A stretch of 37,398 nt of DNA. Origin: an uncultured Cellvibrionales bacterium (lineage in GTDB: Bacteria > Pseudomonadota > Gammaproteobacteria > Pseudomonadales > Cellvibrionaceae). Every line of letters begins with the position of its first letter. Within the stretch, counting starts at the first letter, position 1. The notes beneath the pieces were generated by a model. That model saw nothing but the letters and a program-made list of their open reading frames with translations, was not told the DNA's origin and did no database searches. The stretch covers positions 1 to 37,398 of the forward strand of contig CAJWZU010000027.1 of the NCBI GenBank assembly GCA_913050115.1, read 5' to 3'. Positions 10,001 through 19,105 of the stretch are shown in pieces. The position numbers were made by a program, and so were the translations under genes.

Positions 10001-10103
10001 GGGTGATAGTGAGGGCGCTAAGGATATTTTGGGTGAGGTTGAGCAAGAAGGCGATGATACTCAGAAATCGGAAGCTAAAGAGTTGCTGGGCCGCATTGAT
10101 TAG
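7074..10103 (+). CDS. fimV: FimV-type inner-membrane polar hub protein
   Basis: This large acidic protein (1009 residues) has FimV architecture. There is an N-terminal signal peptide ending near SALG (about residues 1-24), then the FimV N-terminal domain (GELKLNSALNQPLDAEIELL). A LysM-like peptidoglycan-binding segment (about 185-245) and a coiled coil (about 325-375) follow. A single membrane helix NIVYIGAGLLVLIGGVWMF (about 443-461) is followed by RRRK. The cytoplasmic part contains TPR-like helices (about 540-605), a long Asp/Glu/Leu-rich disordered region with repeated LDLDL runs (about 640-930), and the FimV C-terminal helical domain with DLARAYIDMGDSEGAKDIL (about 962-1009). In Pseudomonas FimV organises the cell pole for type IV pili and chemosensory signalling. 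It stands alone between two terminators. The acidic low-complexity part explains the long reverse-strand open frames here. Confidence 0.95.
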   Translation: MRLRKLALAVGLASALGADLASALGLGELKLNSALNQPLDAEIELLNIKDLSKDEILVNLAALEEFQRAGVDRLYFLTGLKFTIDLGSTSGPVVRVTTRNPVNEPYLNFLLKAEWTSGNLIREYTLLMDLPTFSNDRVRPIQRTETNAPRNNTVRQPANDSVKSQPIPVSRPSSNASTSQDGSVYGPVSATDTMWGIALKVRPDRSLSVQQTMLAIQRANPDAFINDNINLLRKGQVLRIPSHNEILDMTARQAISQVAEQNTAWTGKTAGRESAAPLDAANRSSAVRRNPTEVEGRVKLGVDTDSGNTGYGAGSDGSRGEALDNERAISLEELDKSNRQNGELKSRVSDLEAQIETMERMMEIANNDLRDMQLAEQSSEEASGQLLDATETESGADIDSAEAAVTATNQVTEAKVVAKPKRSNKVVRRAPSNDKSWIDLAMGNIVYIGAGLLVLIGGVWMFLRRRKESDDFEEFEEFDETEELAGVAISAEPDAVDELDSPELDDDSVAANDNLETTIDAESFDVQPVENTAEAETGDVVGEVDIYIAYGKLDQAEQMLLKSLEDDANQIPVLLKLLEVYSESKNTEGFDQYYSRLEELGDNAAISRAVELRSGLSGATAYAAAPMTESLSDDLDALLLEGGSSSTAEHKDLSVDGFELGAADELLELDASETVVDSAEDLLPLDSEIDLPNLDLDAIEVSEADDLDLDLTLPDEGTAPIADEFELDLDLDLSLDDADLGADFTSDLNTNADADAGLESASLNDLDLSLDISDDLNAAGLDESFDMSYQDDLANTSAADLDLSDDLAVEPAEVTAVPIAEGAGSPSSADEDQAELLTEIQQDAIADIDITFGEALSIEEDIDSDLEDLDVAALDQEMDDFDLDLDIPVSVNEAVVTEAVASELDGDTLQSESEDELFAEFVPDAGVIDADLSEFTAEGLDAAASGSDDMDDELDFLADTDEVATKLDLARAYIDMGDSEGAKDILGEVEQEGDDTQKSEAKELLGRID

Positions 10104-10154
10104 CGTTTAGATCGCCTTCGTTTTGGCGGTAAATTTTTTTAGTAGTGCCCCTGG

Positions 10155-10180
10155 GCCTTGCACATCAGTGCAAGGCTTTT
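10155..10180 (+). terminator. Rho-independent terminator after fimV
   Basis: GCCTTGCAC (10155-10163) and GTGCAAGGC (10168-10176) form a perfect 9-bp stem with the loop ATCA. TTTTGTGTTTTT follows. It separates fimV from truA. Confidence 0.92.
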
Positions 10181-10210
10181 GTGTTTTTAAGTGTTTGATT
10201 TTGGTGCCAT

Positions 10211-11104
10211 ATGATTGCGAATTCTGAAGCTGAGTATCAGTTGAACTGTGAGTTGGCGGCGGGTGTTGAATTGCCTGGCGGCGTCCGGCGTATCGCTTTG
10301 GCGATTGAATATAACGGAACTAAGTTTCATGGTTTTCAGCGCCAAAAAAGTGGCGTTGTCACCGTTCAGGAACAGCTTGAGGTTGCCTTGTCAGCGGTTG
10401 CTGCCGAACCTATTAAATTGGTGTGCGCAGGGCGCACTGACACTGGCGTTCATGCTACCAGTCAAATTGTGCATTTCGATACGCGTGCAGTCCGACCTGA
10501 AAAGGCCTGGGTTCTTGGTGCGCGTGCAAATATGTCGCGCGCTATCAGTATTCGTTGGGCACGCGAAGTGTTGCCGCAGTTCCATGCCCGATTTAGTGCT
10601 CGGGCGCGTACTTACCGTTATGTCATCTGTAATAGCCGAACACGACCGGCATTGATGAATGATCAGATGACTTGGTCGCGTTTTCATCTGGAGATTGAAC
10701 GTATGCGCGACGGTGCTAAGTCTCTGCTGGGTCGGCATGACTTCACCTCTTTTCGAGCGGCGCAGTGTCAGGCTAATCATCCTGTACGTGATATATTACG
10801 CTTAGAGCTGGTGGAAAAAGCCGATTTGATTGTGATGGAAATTCAGGCGACGGCGTTCCTGCATCATATGGTACGCAATATTGTAGGTGTACTTATGGCA
10901 GTAGGTAATGGTGAGCAGGAGCCCGAATGGGTGGCCGAGGTGTTGGCGGCTCGTAATCGTTGCAAGGCTGGGGTTACTGCCCCTCCTTATGGGTTGTATC
11001 TAGTAGCTGTGGGTTATCCCAATACGTTTGGCTTGCCCGATACGCCACCAGGGCCCTATTTTTTACCTGAGCCTATAGCGGGGCTCACCAATAGCCCCTT
11101 ATAA
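10211..11104 (+). CDS. truA: tRNA pseudouridine(38-40) synthase
   Basis: TruA isomerises uridines 38-40 of the anticodon arm. The 297-residue protein has the ALAIEYNGTKFHGFQRQ strand, the catalytic aspartate in GRTDTGVHATSQIVHF (about residue 77), the RARTYRYVI segment, and the late FLHHMVRNIVGVLM helix, all diagnostic. It is a little longer than E. coli TruA because of an N-terminal stretch of about 30 residues before the first conserved strand. A later start is possible but no better ribosome site was seen. It sits between fimV and trpF as in Pseudomonas and relatives, and is separated from trpF by 83 bases that contain a possible promoter. Confidence 0.96.
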   Translation: MIANSEAEYQLNCELAAGVELPGGVRRIALAIEYNGTKFHGFQRQKSGVVTVQEQLEVALSAVAAEPIKLVCAGRTDTGVHATSQIVHFDTRAVRPEKAWVLGARANMSRAISIRWAREVLPQFHARFSARARTYRYVICNSRTRPALMNDQMTWSRFHLEIERMRDGAKSLLGRHDFTSFRAAQCQANHPVRDILRLELVEKADLIVMEIQATAFLHHMVRNIVGVLMAVGNGEQEPEWVAEVLAARNRCKAGVTAPPYGLYLVAVGYPNTFGLPDTPPGPYFLPEPIAGLTNSPL

Positions 11105-11131
11105 GCGGGTGACTGGGGAGTAATTCGTTCA

Positions 11132-11159
11132 TTGATCTGCTATTATTCGACGCTATTAT
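11132..11159 (+). promoter_or_regulatory. Putative promoter of trpF-trpB-trpA
   Basis: TTGATC (11132-11137) and TATTAT (11154-11159) are spaced by 16 bases, about 30 bases ahead of the trpF start. No trp-type leader peptide with tandem Trp codons was seen. The match to consensus is moderate. Confidence 0.35.
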
Positions 11160-11187
11160 TAGGTCTGAAAGATTTTAAGGGGGGCTT

Positions 11188-11832
11188 GTGCCGGTTACAG
11201 CCAGTTTTGATATCAAAGTGAAAATATGCGGCTTAACTAATGTGGCTGATGCTCAAGCAGCTGTCGCTGCGGGTGCCGATGCTATTGGTTTGGTTTTCTA
11301 TGCCCCTAGTCCCCGCGCAGTAGATATCGAAACTGCTGCTGCCATTGTTATGGCGGCCGGTCCTTTTGTGACCACGGTAGGTCTATTTGTTAATGCCGAT
11401 AAGCTTGAAGTTGAACGAGTTTTGGCCCGTGTTCCATTGCAATTATTGCAGTTTCATGGGGATGAGTCCCCGCAATATTGTGAACAGTTTCAACGGCCTT
11501 ATATGAAGGCGCTGCGTATGCGTCCTGATCTTGATGTCAATACTGAAATACTGCGTTTTGATAGCGCTCAGGGAATATTGCTCGACGCTTATTGTAAAGG
11601 GGTTCCTGGCGGTACTGGTGAGACCTTTGACTGGCAGCGAGTGCCTGCATCGAGTGGTAATAACAGGGCTAAGCCAATTGTTTTGGCGGGTGGTCTCGAT
11701 GGCAATAACATTGCAGCTGCAATAGCGGCAACTACACCTTATGGTGTCGATGTTAGTGGCGGTGTCGAGGCGAGTGCTGGGGTTAAAGACCCTAAAAAAA
11801 TATTCGAATTTATCACTCGCGCCAAGGCGTGA
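11188..11832 (+). CDS. trpF: Phosphoribosylanthranilate isomerase
   Basis: TrpF catalyses the Amadori rearrangement of phosphoribosylanthranilate in tryptophan synthesis. The 214-residue TIM-barrel protein shows the catalytic Cys in [12 protein letters not shown] (about residue 13), the [12 protein letters not shown] strand, [11 protein letters not shown], the second catalytic Asp region [19 protein letters not shown], and the phosphate-binding [10 protein letters not shown] and [16 protein letters not shown] loops. The start is GTG with a strong AAGGGGGG ribosome site just upstream. It is stand-alone, not fused to TrpC, as in pseudomonads. Its stop overlaps a GTG codon in the trpB frame (GTGA), so it may be translationally coupled to trpB. 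Confidence 0.97.
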   Translation: MPVTASFDIKVKICGLTNVADAQAAVAAGADAIGLVFYAPSPRAVDIETAAAIVMAAGPFVTTVGLFVNADKLEVERVLARVPLQLLQFHGDESPQYCEQFQRPYMKALRMRPDLDVNTEILRFDSAQGILLDAYCKGVPGGTGETFDWQRVPASSGNNRAKPIVLAGGLDGNNIAAAIAATTPYGVDVSGGVEASAGVKDPKKIFEFITRAKA

Positions 11833-11867
11833 GTGCAAAAATATATGACGTTAGCGGGAGAGACAGA

Positions 11868-13088
11868 GTGAGCAATGATAATCAGTCTAGTATAAACACC
11901 AACCTACCGGACGCTGCCGGACACTTCGGTATTTTTGGTGGTCGTTTTGTATCGGAAACCCTTATTCCAGCACTGGATGAGTTAAATGAGCTGTATCAGC
12001 GCTTAAAAGATGATCCTGATTTTCAAGCTGAATTTGACAAAGATCTCGCTCATTACGTCGGCCGTCCGTCACCGCTGTATTTTGCCGAGCGCTGGACCCG
12101 TGAACTCGGTGGGGCACAAATTTACCTTAAGCGCGAAGACCTTAATCACACTGGGGCTCACAAAGTAAATAATACTATTGGCCAAGCTTTGCTGGCCAAA
12201 TACACGGGTAAAAAACGCGTAATTGCGGAAACTGGAGCGGGTCAGCACGGCGTTGCTACCGCAACGGTTTGTGCTCGATTGGGTCTTGAGTGCGTAGTTT
12301 ATATGGGCGCTGAAGACGTCCAACGTCAAAAGTTGAATGTCTATCGCATGAAGCTTTTAGGCGCCAAAGTAGTGTCAGTCACCTCGGGCTCAAAAACCCT
12401 GAAAGACGCTATGAATGAAGCTCTGCGCGATTGGGCCACCAACGTCGATAATACCTTCTACATTATTGGCACCGCTGCCGGACCACACCCTTATCCTCAG
12501 TTGGTTCGTGATTTTCAGTGTGTAATTGGTCGCGAAGCACGTCATCAGTGTCTCAATCAAACCGGTAAACTTCCGGACGCCTTAGTAGCCTGCGTGGGCG
12601 GCGGTTCTAACGCTATCGGCTTGTTTCACCCGTTCTTGGAAGATAAAGATGTCGCCATGTATGGTGTTGAGGCCGGAGGTCTCGGTGTTGAAACAGGTAA
12701 GCATGCGGCGCCATTGAACGATGGTATACCGGGTGTGCTACACGGTAACCGCACTTATTTGATGGAAGATGAAAACGGCCAAATTATTGATACCCACTCC
12801 GTCTCAGCCGGTCTGGATTATCCAGGGGTCGGTCCAGAGCATTCATGGTTGAAGGATGTTGGTCGTGCTAAATACGTTGCGATTAACGACGATGAAGCAT
12901 TGGCTGCTTTTCGCAAGACCACCTTGGTTGAGGGTATTATGCCAGCACTAGAGACCAGTCATGCGCTGGCCTACGTCGAAAAGTTGGCTCCTACAATGCG
13001 CCCAGATCAAATTATTATTTGTAATCTGTCAGGTCGTGGAGACAAAGACATTTTAACCGTCGCCGAGCTCGACGGCATTACCGTGTAG
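11868..13088 (+). CDS. trpB: Tryptophan synthase beta chain
   Basis: TrpB joins indole and serine to make tryptophan using PLP. The protein contains [17 protein letters not shown] at its start, the PLP lysine in HTGAHKVNN, the [12 protein letters not shown] loop, the glycine-rich phosphate site [12 protein letters not shown], and the late SGRGDKD segment. The GTG at 11868 is preceded by GGGAG seven bases upstream and gives 406 residues, a normal length. The same frame is open to a GTG at 11829, which overlaps the trpF stop but has no ribosome site and would add 13 residues. It is eight bases ahead of trpA, and the two subunits form the alpha2-beta2 complex. Confidence 0.97.
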   Translation: MSNDNQSSINTNLPDAAGHFGIFGGRFVSETLIPALDELNELYQRLKDDPDFQAEFDKDLAHYVGRPSPLYFAERWTRELGGAQIYLKREDLNHTGAHKVNNTIGQALLAKYTGKKRVIAETGAGQHGVATATVCARLGLECVVYMGAEDVQRQKLNVYRMKLLGAKVVSVTSGSKTLKDAMNEALRDWATNVDNTFYIIGTAAGPHPYPQLVRDFQCVIGREARHQCLNQTGKLPDALVACVGGGSNAIGLFHPFLEDKDVAMYGVEAGGLGVETGKHAAPLNDGIPGVLHGNRTYLMEDENGQIIDTHSVSAGLDYPGVGPEHSWLKDVGRAKYVAINDDEALAAFRKTTLVEGIMPALETSHALAYVEKLAPTMRPDQIIICNLSGRGDKDILTVAELDGITV

Positions 13089-13096
13089 GGAATTTC

Positions 13097-13909
13097 ATGA
13101 ATCGTATTAATGAATGTTTACAGCAATTTAAATCACAGGGGCGTAAGGCCTTAGTGGGTTACATCGTTAGTGGTGACCCTTTTCTGGATGCAACTCTGCC
13201 CGCTATGCACAAACTAGTGGCTGAGGGCGTAGATATTATTGAGTTGGGGATCCCTTTTTCTGACCCAATGGCCGATGGTCCCGTTATTCAACTGGCGCAC
13301 GAGCGAGCTTTGGCTAATAACGTTAGCCTGACTGATACGCTGGCGGTGGTGACCGAATTTCGTAAAACTAACAGTTACACGCCTGTAATTTTGATGGGTT
13401 ACGCCAATCCCGTTGAGCGCATGGGTTATAAAGCGTTTGCATCCCTCGCGAAAAACTCCGGTATCGACGGTATTTTGACCGTAGATTTACCTCCAGAGGA
13501 GGCGTTAGGTTTAAATGTTGAGCTGAAGAGCGTCGGTATTGAAAATATTTTCTTATTGGCACCGTCTACCACTATTGAACGGGCCAATATGATCGTCAAC
13601 ATGGCGGGTGGGTTTCTTTATTACGTCTCTCTCAATGGTGTAACGGGTGCCGGTAATCTGGATATTGACTCGGTAGCAGCCAAAGTAACAGAGTTACGTG
13701 GACTTACAGATCTGCCTATTTGCGTGGGTTTTGGCATTAAAGATGCCGAGTCTGCCGCTGCTGTAGGTAATTTAGCCGACGGTGTGGTCATTGGTAGCGT
13801 GCTGGTTAAACAAGCCCAGTTGTTGGCCGAGCTAGGTACTGATGCAGTGGTTGAGGGTATGGGTGGGGTAGTTAAACCGATTCGTGCGGCATTGGATGCG
13901 CTGGTATAA
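13097..13909 (+). CDS. trpA: Tryptophan synthase alpha chain
   Basis: TrpA cleaves indole-3-glycerol phosphate and passes indole to TrpB. The 270-residue TIM barrel has the catalytic Glu and Asp in IIELGIPFSDPMADGPVIQ (about residues 49 and 60), the VILMGYANPVERMG strand, GILTVDLPPEEA, the loop YYVSLNGVTGAG, and the phosphate-binding GFGIKDAESA and GVVIGSVLV motifs. It follows trpB by eight bases. The start of accD is 77 bases downstream. That gap begins with a consensus -10 hexamer TATAAT (13921-13926) without a good partner. Confidence 0.97.
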   Translation: MNRINECLQQFKSQGRKALVGYIVSGDPFLDATLPAMHKLVAEGVDIIELGIPFSDPMADGPVIQLAHERALANNVSLTDTLAVVTEFRKTNSYTPVILMGYANPVERMGYKAFASLAKNSGIDGILTVDLPPEEALGLNVELKSVGIENIFLLAPSTTIERANMIVNMAGGFLYYVSLNGVTGAGNLDIDSVAAKVTELRGLTDLPICVGFGIKDAESAAAVGNLADGVVIGSVLVKQAQLLAELGTDAVVEGMGGVVKPIRAALDALV

Positions 13910-13986
13910 ATATAAAGCGGTATAATTTCGGGCTTTTGCTCCCTGGTTTAAAGTAATTTTAAAGATAGTCTAAAGAGATTCGATTG

Positions 13987-14850
13987 ATGAGCTGGTTAGA
14001 TAAAATTGTTCCAAGTATGTCTCGCTCCAACAATGACCGCGGTAATAGTAAGGTTCCAGAGGGTTTGTGGAAGAAGTGCGTAAAATGCAGCGCTGTACTT
14101 TATCGTCCAGAATTGGAACGTAATCTCGATGTGTGCCCAAAGTGTGATCATCATATGCGTATTGGCGCACGCAAACGCTTGGATATTTTTCTTGACCAAG
14201 ATGGACGCCAAGAACTTGGCGCTGAGATCGAGCCTATCGACCGCTTGAAGTTTAAAGATGTTAAAAAGTATAAAGACCGCCTGCTAGATGCGCAGAAGAA
14301 GACGGGTGAAAAGGATGCGTTAGTGGCCATGAGCGGCTCTCTTAATGGCATGCCAATTGTTGCTGTAGCGTTTGAGTTTTCTTTTCATGGCGGTTCTATG
14401 GGTTATGTTGTGGGTGAAAAGTTTACCCGCGCGGCGACTTTGGCGCTCAACGAGAATATTCCATTGGTCTGTTTCCCGGCAACTGGCGGTGCGCGTATGC
14501 AAGAGGCTTTAATCTCTTTGATGCAAATGGCAAAAACCAGTGCTGTTATTGAGCGTTTAAAACAGCAGGGCACGCCTTACTTATCTATTATGACCGACCC
14601 TGTTTATGGTGGGGTCTCGGCTTCATTGGCACTACTGGGTGATATCAATGCAGCCGAGCCTGGCGCGCGCGTTGGTTTTGCCGGTCCCGCTATTATTGAG
14701 CAGACCATTCGTCAAAAGCTGCCTAAGGGGTTTCAGCGCAGTGAGTTTTTGCTCGATCACGGCGCCATTGATATGATTATTCCGCGCGCTGAAATGCGTG
14801 AACGTATAGGTTCTCTATTGTCTAAATTCACCAACAAGCCAGCCGCTTAA
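13987..14850 (+). CDS. accD: Acetyl-CoA carboxylase carboxyltransferase beta subunit
   Basis: AccD with AccA transfers carboxyl from biotin to acetyl-CoA to form malonyl-CoA for fatty-acid synthesis. The 287-residue protein starts [10 protein letters not shown]. It has the N-terminal four-Cys zinc ribbon (CVKCSAVLY and CPKCDHH, about residues 30-55) and the carboxyltransferase core [30 protein letters not shown] and [14 protein letters not shown]. The ATG at 13987 was chosen over an in-frame TTG one codon earlier because AccD proteins begin MSW. The trp-accD-folC order is the usual one for this group. Confidence 0.98.
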   Translation: MSWLDKIVPSMSRSNNDRGNSKVPEGLWKKCVKCSAVLYRPELERNLDVCPKCDHHMRIGARKRLDIFLDQDGRQELGAEIEPIDRLKFKDVKKYKDRLLDAQKKTGEKDALVAMSGSLNGMPIVAVAFEFSFHGGSMGYVVGEKFTRAATLALNENIPLVCFPATGGARMQEALISLMQMAKTSAVIERLKQQGTPYLSIMTDPVYGGVSASLALLGDINAAEPGARVGFAGPAIIEQTIRQKLPKGFQRSEFLLDHGAIDMIIPRAEMRERIGSLLSKFTNKPAA

Positions 14851-14871
14851 CCAGCGGTTAGTCTTTTGAAC

Positions 14872-16194
14872 GTGAGTTCTTTGAACCACAGTCAGCGTTT
14901 TTCGACTCTTGCCGAGTGGCTACACTGGCAGGAATCCCTGCATTTTAGCGATATTGAAATGGGCCTGGGGCGGGTGGGTTGTGTCGCCCGAGCCATGGGC
15001 CTTATCGATGCTTTGCCTAGTTCAAATTTGTGCTTTGCTTCTTCTCACCCGCGAGTTATTACCGTTGCCGGCACCAATGGCAAGGGTTCTTGTGTTGCCA
15101 GTTTAGAGCAGTTGTTATTGCAGCAGGGCTTCAGTGTCGGTGCCTATACCTCGCCGCATTTTCTACACTACTGTGAACGCATACGCATCAATGGTCAGTC
15201 CGCAGCTGAAGCTGAGGTTTGCTCGGCGTTTGCTGCTATCGATAAGGCACGTACCGATACTAGCCTGACCTATTTTGAATTTGGCACTTTGGCTAGTTTA
15301 GACGTGTTTCGGCAACACAGTGTCGATTTCGTACTGCTTGAAGTAGGCTTGGGTGGTCGTTTGGACGCCGTTAATATCATCGATGCCGATGTCGCTGTAA
15401 TCACCTCGATTGCTCTTGATCACGAAGATTGGTTGGGCTCTGACCTTGACGTTATTGCTTTTGAGAAGGCTGGTATTGTTCGTGCCAATAGACCTGTAAT
15501 CAGCACAGTACAGCAATCTGTCCCGGCGATTTCAAAGACTTGCGTTGTTGCGGGAGCCGACTTATATCAGCATGGGCAAGCGTTTGAATTCCAGCAATCC
15601 GCCGAGTGCTGGAGCCTGCAATCACAGCGCTATGCGGTCGTTGATTTACCTTTGCCGAGCTTGCCTTTGCCGAGTGTTGTCGCGGCCATACTGGCGTTGC
15701 GTCAGCTGCAGGTGAACTTTACTCAAGAACAGTTGGCCGAACATTTGCCGAAATTGTCGCTGCCTGGCCGTTACCAGAAAGTATCTCATCGTGGTCGAGA
15801 GGTGATTCTGGATGTGGCCCATAACCCAGCAGCGGCGGAGTTCCTGGCAGAGCGCTTAAGTTATCGAAAGCATACGGGTCGTGTTCATGCACTTATGGCG
15901 ATTATGGCCGATAAAGATATTACGGCGGTGGTTAAAGCGCTGCTGCCTTCTGTTCAGCATTGGGTTGCTGCCTCGTTACCGGGCAATAGTCGCGCGGCAA
16001 CGGCTGAAGGGCTAATGCAAGATATGCATGATTTGGGAGCTAATGCCGTTGCGCAGCCCGATGTTCTGAGTGCTTTTAAGTATTTGCTGAAGAACTCTGC
16101 CGCTGGAGATACTTTACTGGTAATAGGGTCATTTTTTACCGTCGCCGAGGTGTTGGCACTGCTTGCGAAAGATGTGGAGAGTCAAAATGGATGA
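14872..16194 (+). CDS. folC: Bifunctional dihydrofolate/folylpolyglutamate synthase
   Basis: FolC adds glutamate to dihydropteroate and then lengthens the glutamyl tail of folates, using ATP. The protein (about 440 residues) shows the N-terminal DIEMGLGRV segment, the P-loop TVAGTNGKGS (about residues 67-76), TSPHFLHYCERIRING, the DFVLLEVGLGGRLDAVN strand, SIALDHEDWLG, and the C-terminal VILDVAHNP and GSFFTVAEVL motifs. The start is uncertain: GTG at 14872 is used here, and TTG at 14866 is in the same frame. Both have poor ribosome sites. It lies 21 bases after accD and overlaps the next gene by eight bases. A short in-frame duplication (LPLPS twice) lies at 15646-15675. Confidence 0.96.
   Translation: MSSLNHSQRFSTLAEWLHWQESLHFSDIEMGLGRVGCVARAMGLIDALPSSNLCFASSHPRVITVAGTNGKGSCVASLEQLLLQQGFSVGAYTSPHFLHYCERIRINGQSAAEAEVCSAFAAIDKARTDTSLTYFEFGTLASLDVFRQHSVDFVLLEVGLGGRLDAVNIIDADVAVITSIALDHEDWLGSDLDVIAFEKAGIVRANRPVISTVQQSVPAISKTCVVAGADLYQHGQAFEFQQSAECWSLQSQRYAVVDLPLPSLPLPSVVAAILALRQLQVNFTQEQLAEHLPKLSLPGRYQKVSHRGREVILDVAHNPAAAEFLAERLSYRKHTGRVHALMAIMADKDITAVVKALLPSVQHWVAASLPGNSRAATAEGLMQDMHDLGANAVAQPDVLSAFKYLLKNSAAGDTLLVIGSFFTVAEVLALLAKDVESQNG
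15646..15675 (+). repeat. In-frame 15-bp tandem duplication inside folC
   Basis: Two adjacent 15-base units, 15646-15660 and 15661-15675, agree at 13 positions and both encode LPLPS. They lie in the linker before the SVVAAILAL helix, where an extra five residues can be tolerated. Confidence 0.75.
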
Positions 16195-16765
16195 TGGTTT
16201 AAAGCAGCGTCTGATCGGCGCGTTGGTATTGGTTGCGATTGCGATTATATTTCTGCCGAGCCTGTTCTCGGGCGAACAAGGGCGCCGTCTCAATACACGT
16301 ACTCAAATCCCTTCGGTACCAGAAGTTAAGCCGTTAATTATAAAAGCCCCTATGCGTGTGCCTAATATGCCCAAAGCACCGGAGCCTGAAGATATGTATC
16401 GGTTGTTAGAAGAAGATAAACCTGTCGATATGGCACGCAATAAAGATCAGGTTAATTCGAAAACCAAAGTTAAAAACAATACTGTTCCCGTTCCCGTTCC
16501 TCCCGCGCTCGATGCGCGTGCTATACCCAAAGCCTGGGCAATACAGGTGGCGAGTTTCAATACGCGCTCGCCTGCTGAAATCTTGTCTACCCGGCTAAAA
16601 AAAGATGGTTATAAAGCTTTTGTGCACTCAGTAGTTATTGCTAAGGGGCGAGTTTATCGGGTCTTGGTGGGTCCAAAAATCGACCGTTTGAAAGCGCAGC
16701 TCACAAAAGACGAGCTGGATGCAGAACTAAAAGTGAACTCTATTCTGGTTAAGTTTCAGCCCTAA
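16187..16765 (+). CDS. dedD: SPOR-domain cell-division protein (DedD-like)
   Basis: This 192-residue single-pass membrane protein starts MDDGLKQRLIGALVLVAIA, with a short cytoplasmic end and one membrane helix (about residues 8-25). A proline- and lysine-rich linker (about 35-115) follows, then a C-terminal SPOR domain beginning WAIQVASFNTRSPAEIL (about 123-192) with YRVLVGP. SPOR domains are known to bind glycan strands lacking stem peptides at the septum. The ATG at 16187 was chosen because GGAG precedes it at good spacing; an in-frame upstream start would have no support. It overlaps folC by eight bases, so it is probably coupled to it. The folC-dedD-cvpA-purF order matches that of E. coli and Pseudomonas. 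Confidence 0.93.
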   Translation: MDDGLKQRLIGALVLVAIAIIFLPSLFSGEQGRRLNTRTQIPSVPEVKPLIIKAPMRVPNMPKAPEPEDMYRLLEEDKPVDMARNKDQVNSKTKVKNNTVPVPVPPALDARAIPKAWAIQVASFNTRSPAEILSTRLKKDGYKAFVHSVVIAKGRVYRVLVGPKIDRLKAQLTKDELDAELKVNSILVKFQP

Positions 16766-16922
16766 TGGCCAGTGTGCTCCAACAGCTGTTTAAGTGTCTT
16801 TGGCGTCTTCCTTCGATGGGGGCGGGTCTGGTAGAATGCCAGACATTGCAGCATGCGCTTTTGGGCTTTGCTATTGTTTTAGTTTAATACGCTTTTAACG
16901 CCAACTTATGTCACGGTGAATC

Positions 16923-17426
16923 ATGAACTGGGCCGACTGGACCATCCTGGCAATTTTAGCCATATCTAGCCTTATTAGTCTTAAGCGGGGCTTCGTTAAG
17001 GAAGCCTTGTCGCTGGCGGTATGGGTGTTGGCTTTTATGATGGCCACTATCTTTTCTTCACCCCTTGAAGTCTTGCTCGAAAGCGCAATATCTACCCCTT
17101 CTATAAGACAAATGACGGCCTTTGGTATTTTGTTTGCGGCCACACTAATCGTCGGGGCTATGGTCAATTATTTGATCGGTGAAGTAGTCAAAATGACGGG
17201 TTTGTCGGGTACCGATCGCCTACTGGGTATGATCTTTGGGCTGGCTCGTGGGGCTATAGTGGTCATGGCCATACTGTTGCTGCTGCCGGGTTTTATACCA
17301 GTAGATCAAGATCCTTGGTGGCACAGTTCTAGTATTATTCCTCACTTTCTTACTTTTGAGGACTGGGCCAGAAACGCAGCCAGTGTCATCGGTTCTGCGG
17401 TCTATGATGTTTTCAGCAAATTGTAA
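16923..17426 (+). CDS. cvpA: CvpA-family membrane protein
   Basis: This 167-residue protein has about four hydrophobic helices (near residues 5-25, 26-45, 60-85 and 100-122). It begins MNWADWTILAILAISSLISL with the family pattern SLKRGFVKEALSLAVWVLAF. Further conserved parts are TGLSGTDRLLGMIFGLARGA and the C-terminal aromatic stretch. CvpA is known from colicin V production and bile/envelope stress, and its biochemical activity is unsettled. It lies 46 bases ahead of purF, the usual pair. The 157 bases before it contain only a weak promoter-like pair, and I could not find a PurR-type operator. Confidence 0.94.
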   Translation: MNWADWTILAILAISSLISLKRGFVKEALSLAVWVLAFMMATIFSSPLEVLLESAISTPSIRQMTAFGILFAATLIVGAMVNYLIGEVVKMTGLSGTDRLLGMIFGLARGAIVVMAILLLLPGFIPVDQDPWWHSSSIIPHFLTFEDWARNAASVIGSAVYDVFSKL

Positions 17427-17472
17427 TTCACTTTCTTAACTTTTAATCTCATTGTAACTAGGTAGAACAAGT

Positions 17473-19008
17473 ATGTGCGGTATTGTTGGTATAGTCGGCA
17501 AAAGTGACGTCAACGTTCAGTTGTATGACGCCTTAACCATGCTCCAGCACCGAGGCCAAGACGCCGCCGGTATTCTAACTTGTCAGGGCGACAAAATTTC
17601 GCACCACAAGGCCAATGGTCTTGTTAGCGATGTGTTTCGTACTCGCCACATGACGCGCTTGGTGGGTAATATCGGTATTGGCCATGTGCGCTATCCGACC
17701 GCGGGTAGCTCAGGCCCAGCCTTGGCTCAGCCTTTTTACGTAAATTCTCCTTATGGTATAGCACTGGCCCATAATGGTAATCTGACCAATGCTAGCGATG
17801 TTAAAGACGATCTGTTTCACACCGATCTACGTCACGTCAATACCGACTCTGATTCCGAGGTCCTGCTGAATGTTTTTGCCCATGAATTGCAGTGCCATGG
17901 CAAAGCTGAACTGAGTGCCGATGAAATTTTTGCCGCTGTTGCCAAGGTTCACAAACGTGTAAGTGGCGGCTACGCTACAGTGGCACTCATTGCTCGTTAT
18001 GGTTTGGTCGCTTTTCGTGACCCCCACGGTATTCGCCCATTGGTGTTTGGTAAGCGTGAAACTGAAGCCGGTACTGAGTACATGGTGGCTTCGGAGAGCG
18101 TTTCTATGGATACGCTGGGCTTTGAACTGATTCGTGATGTTGCGCCAGGTGAGGCGATTTACATAACAGTTGATGGCGTATTACATACTCAGCAGTGTGC
18201 CGAGAATCCAAAACTCACGCCATGTATTTTTGAACACGTTTATTTTGCCCGTCCAGATTCTATTATGGATGGTGTTTCTGTCTATAAAGCGCGCCTGCGT
18301 CAAGGTGAAAAGCTAGCGGAGAAAATTCTTCGTAATCGTCCTGATCATGATATTGATGTTGTTATTCCTATTCCCGATAGCTCTCGCGTTGCCGGTCAGG
18401 CCGTGGCTCAGGTTTTGGATGTTAAATTCCGCGAAGGTCTGGTTAAGAATCGCTACATTGGCCGCACTTTTATTATGCCGGGGCAGCAGCAGCGGAAAAA
18501 ATCGGTGCGCCAGAAACTCAATCCGATTGGTTTGGAATTTAAAGGGAAAAACGTACTTTTGGTCGATGACTCGATAGTGCGTGGCACCACTTGCCAACAA
18601 ATTATCCAAATGGCTCGTGATGCCGGAGCCGCCAAGGTTTACTTTGCCTCAGCAGCGCCCGCTGTTATTCATCCAAATGTCTACGGTATTGATATGCCGT
18701 CGGTTAAAGAATTGATCGCCCACGACCGTACTACCGATGAAGTGTGTGAAGCTATCGGCGCCGATTGGTTAATCTACCAAGACCTGGACGATTTAATCGC
18801 ATCTTCAAGTGAAGGCAGTAATAACGTTACCGAATTTGATTGCGCAGTATTTAACGGTCATTATGTAACCCCCGATGTTGATCAGGCTTATCTCGATAGC
18901 ATTGATGCTGAGCGTAACGACGCGGCTAAATCTTCCCTAGTTGCAGCCGATGTTGATCGCGGCGAGAATGCCATGGCTGGCCTGCACAATGAAGATGGCG
19001 GTGAATAA
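17473..19008 (+). CDS. purF: Amidophosphoribosyltransferase
   Basis: PurF catalyses the first committed step of purine synthesis, forming phosphoribosylamine from PRPP and glutamine. The 511-residue protein begins MCGIVGIVG, so Cys2 becomes the N-terminal nucleophile of the glutaminase domain (about residues 1-230, with [12 protein letters not shown] and AHNGNLTNA). The phosphoribosyltransferase half carries [16 protein letters not shown] and the PRPP loop [13 protein letters not shown] (about 360-372). No propeptide or iron-sulfur cysteine set of the Bacillus type is evident, so it belongs to the E. coli type. A terminator follows. Confidence 0.98.
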   Translation: MCGIVGIVGKSDVNVQLYDALTMLQHRGQDAAGILTCQGDKISHHKANGLVSDVFRTRHMTRLVGNIGIGHVRYPTAGSSGPALAQPFYVNSPYGIALAHNGNLTNASDVKDDLFHTDLRHVNTDSDSEVLLNVFAHELQCHGKAELSADEIFAAVAKVHKRVSGGYATVALIARYGLVAFRDPHGIRPLVFGKRETEAGTEYMVASESVSMDTLGFELIRDVAPGEAIYITVDGVLHTQQCAENPKLTPCIFEHVYFARPDSIMDGVSVYKARLRQGEKLAEKILRNRPDHDIDVVIPIPDSSRVAGQAVAQVLDVKFREGLVKNRYIGRTFIMPGQQQRKKSVRQKLNPIGLEFKGKNVLLVDDSIVRGTTCQQIIQMARDAGAAKVYFASAAPAVIHPNVYGIDMPSVKELIAHDRTTDEVCEAIGADWLIYQDLDDLIASSSEGSNNVTEFDCAVFNGHYVTPDVDQAYLDSIDAERNDAAKSSLVAADVDRGENAMAGLHNEDGGE

Positions 19009-19028
19009 AGCAGCCTGCTTTTATTGAC

Positions 19029-19071
19029 ATGGCCGCTTACCCTATTATCGGGGAAGCGGCCATTGTTGTTT
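19029..19071 (+). terminator. Rho-independent terminator after purF
   Basis: ATGGCCGCTT (19029-19038) pairs perfectly with AAGCGGCCAT (19054-19063). After one A/G mismatch, CCC pairs with GGG, leaving a seven-base loop. TTGTTGTTT follows, so it should end the cvpA-purF message before metZ. Confidence 0.85.
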
Positions 19072-19105
19072 ATAGCACTACAAAAATATCGCTTAGGAAT
19101 TTATT

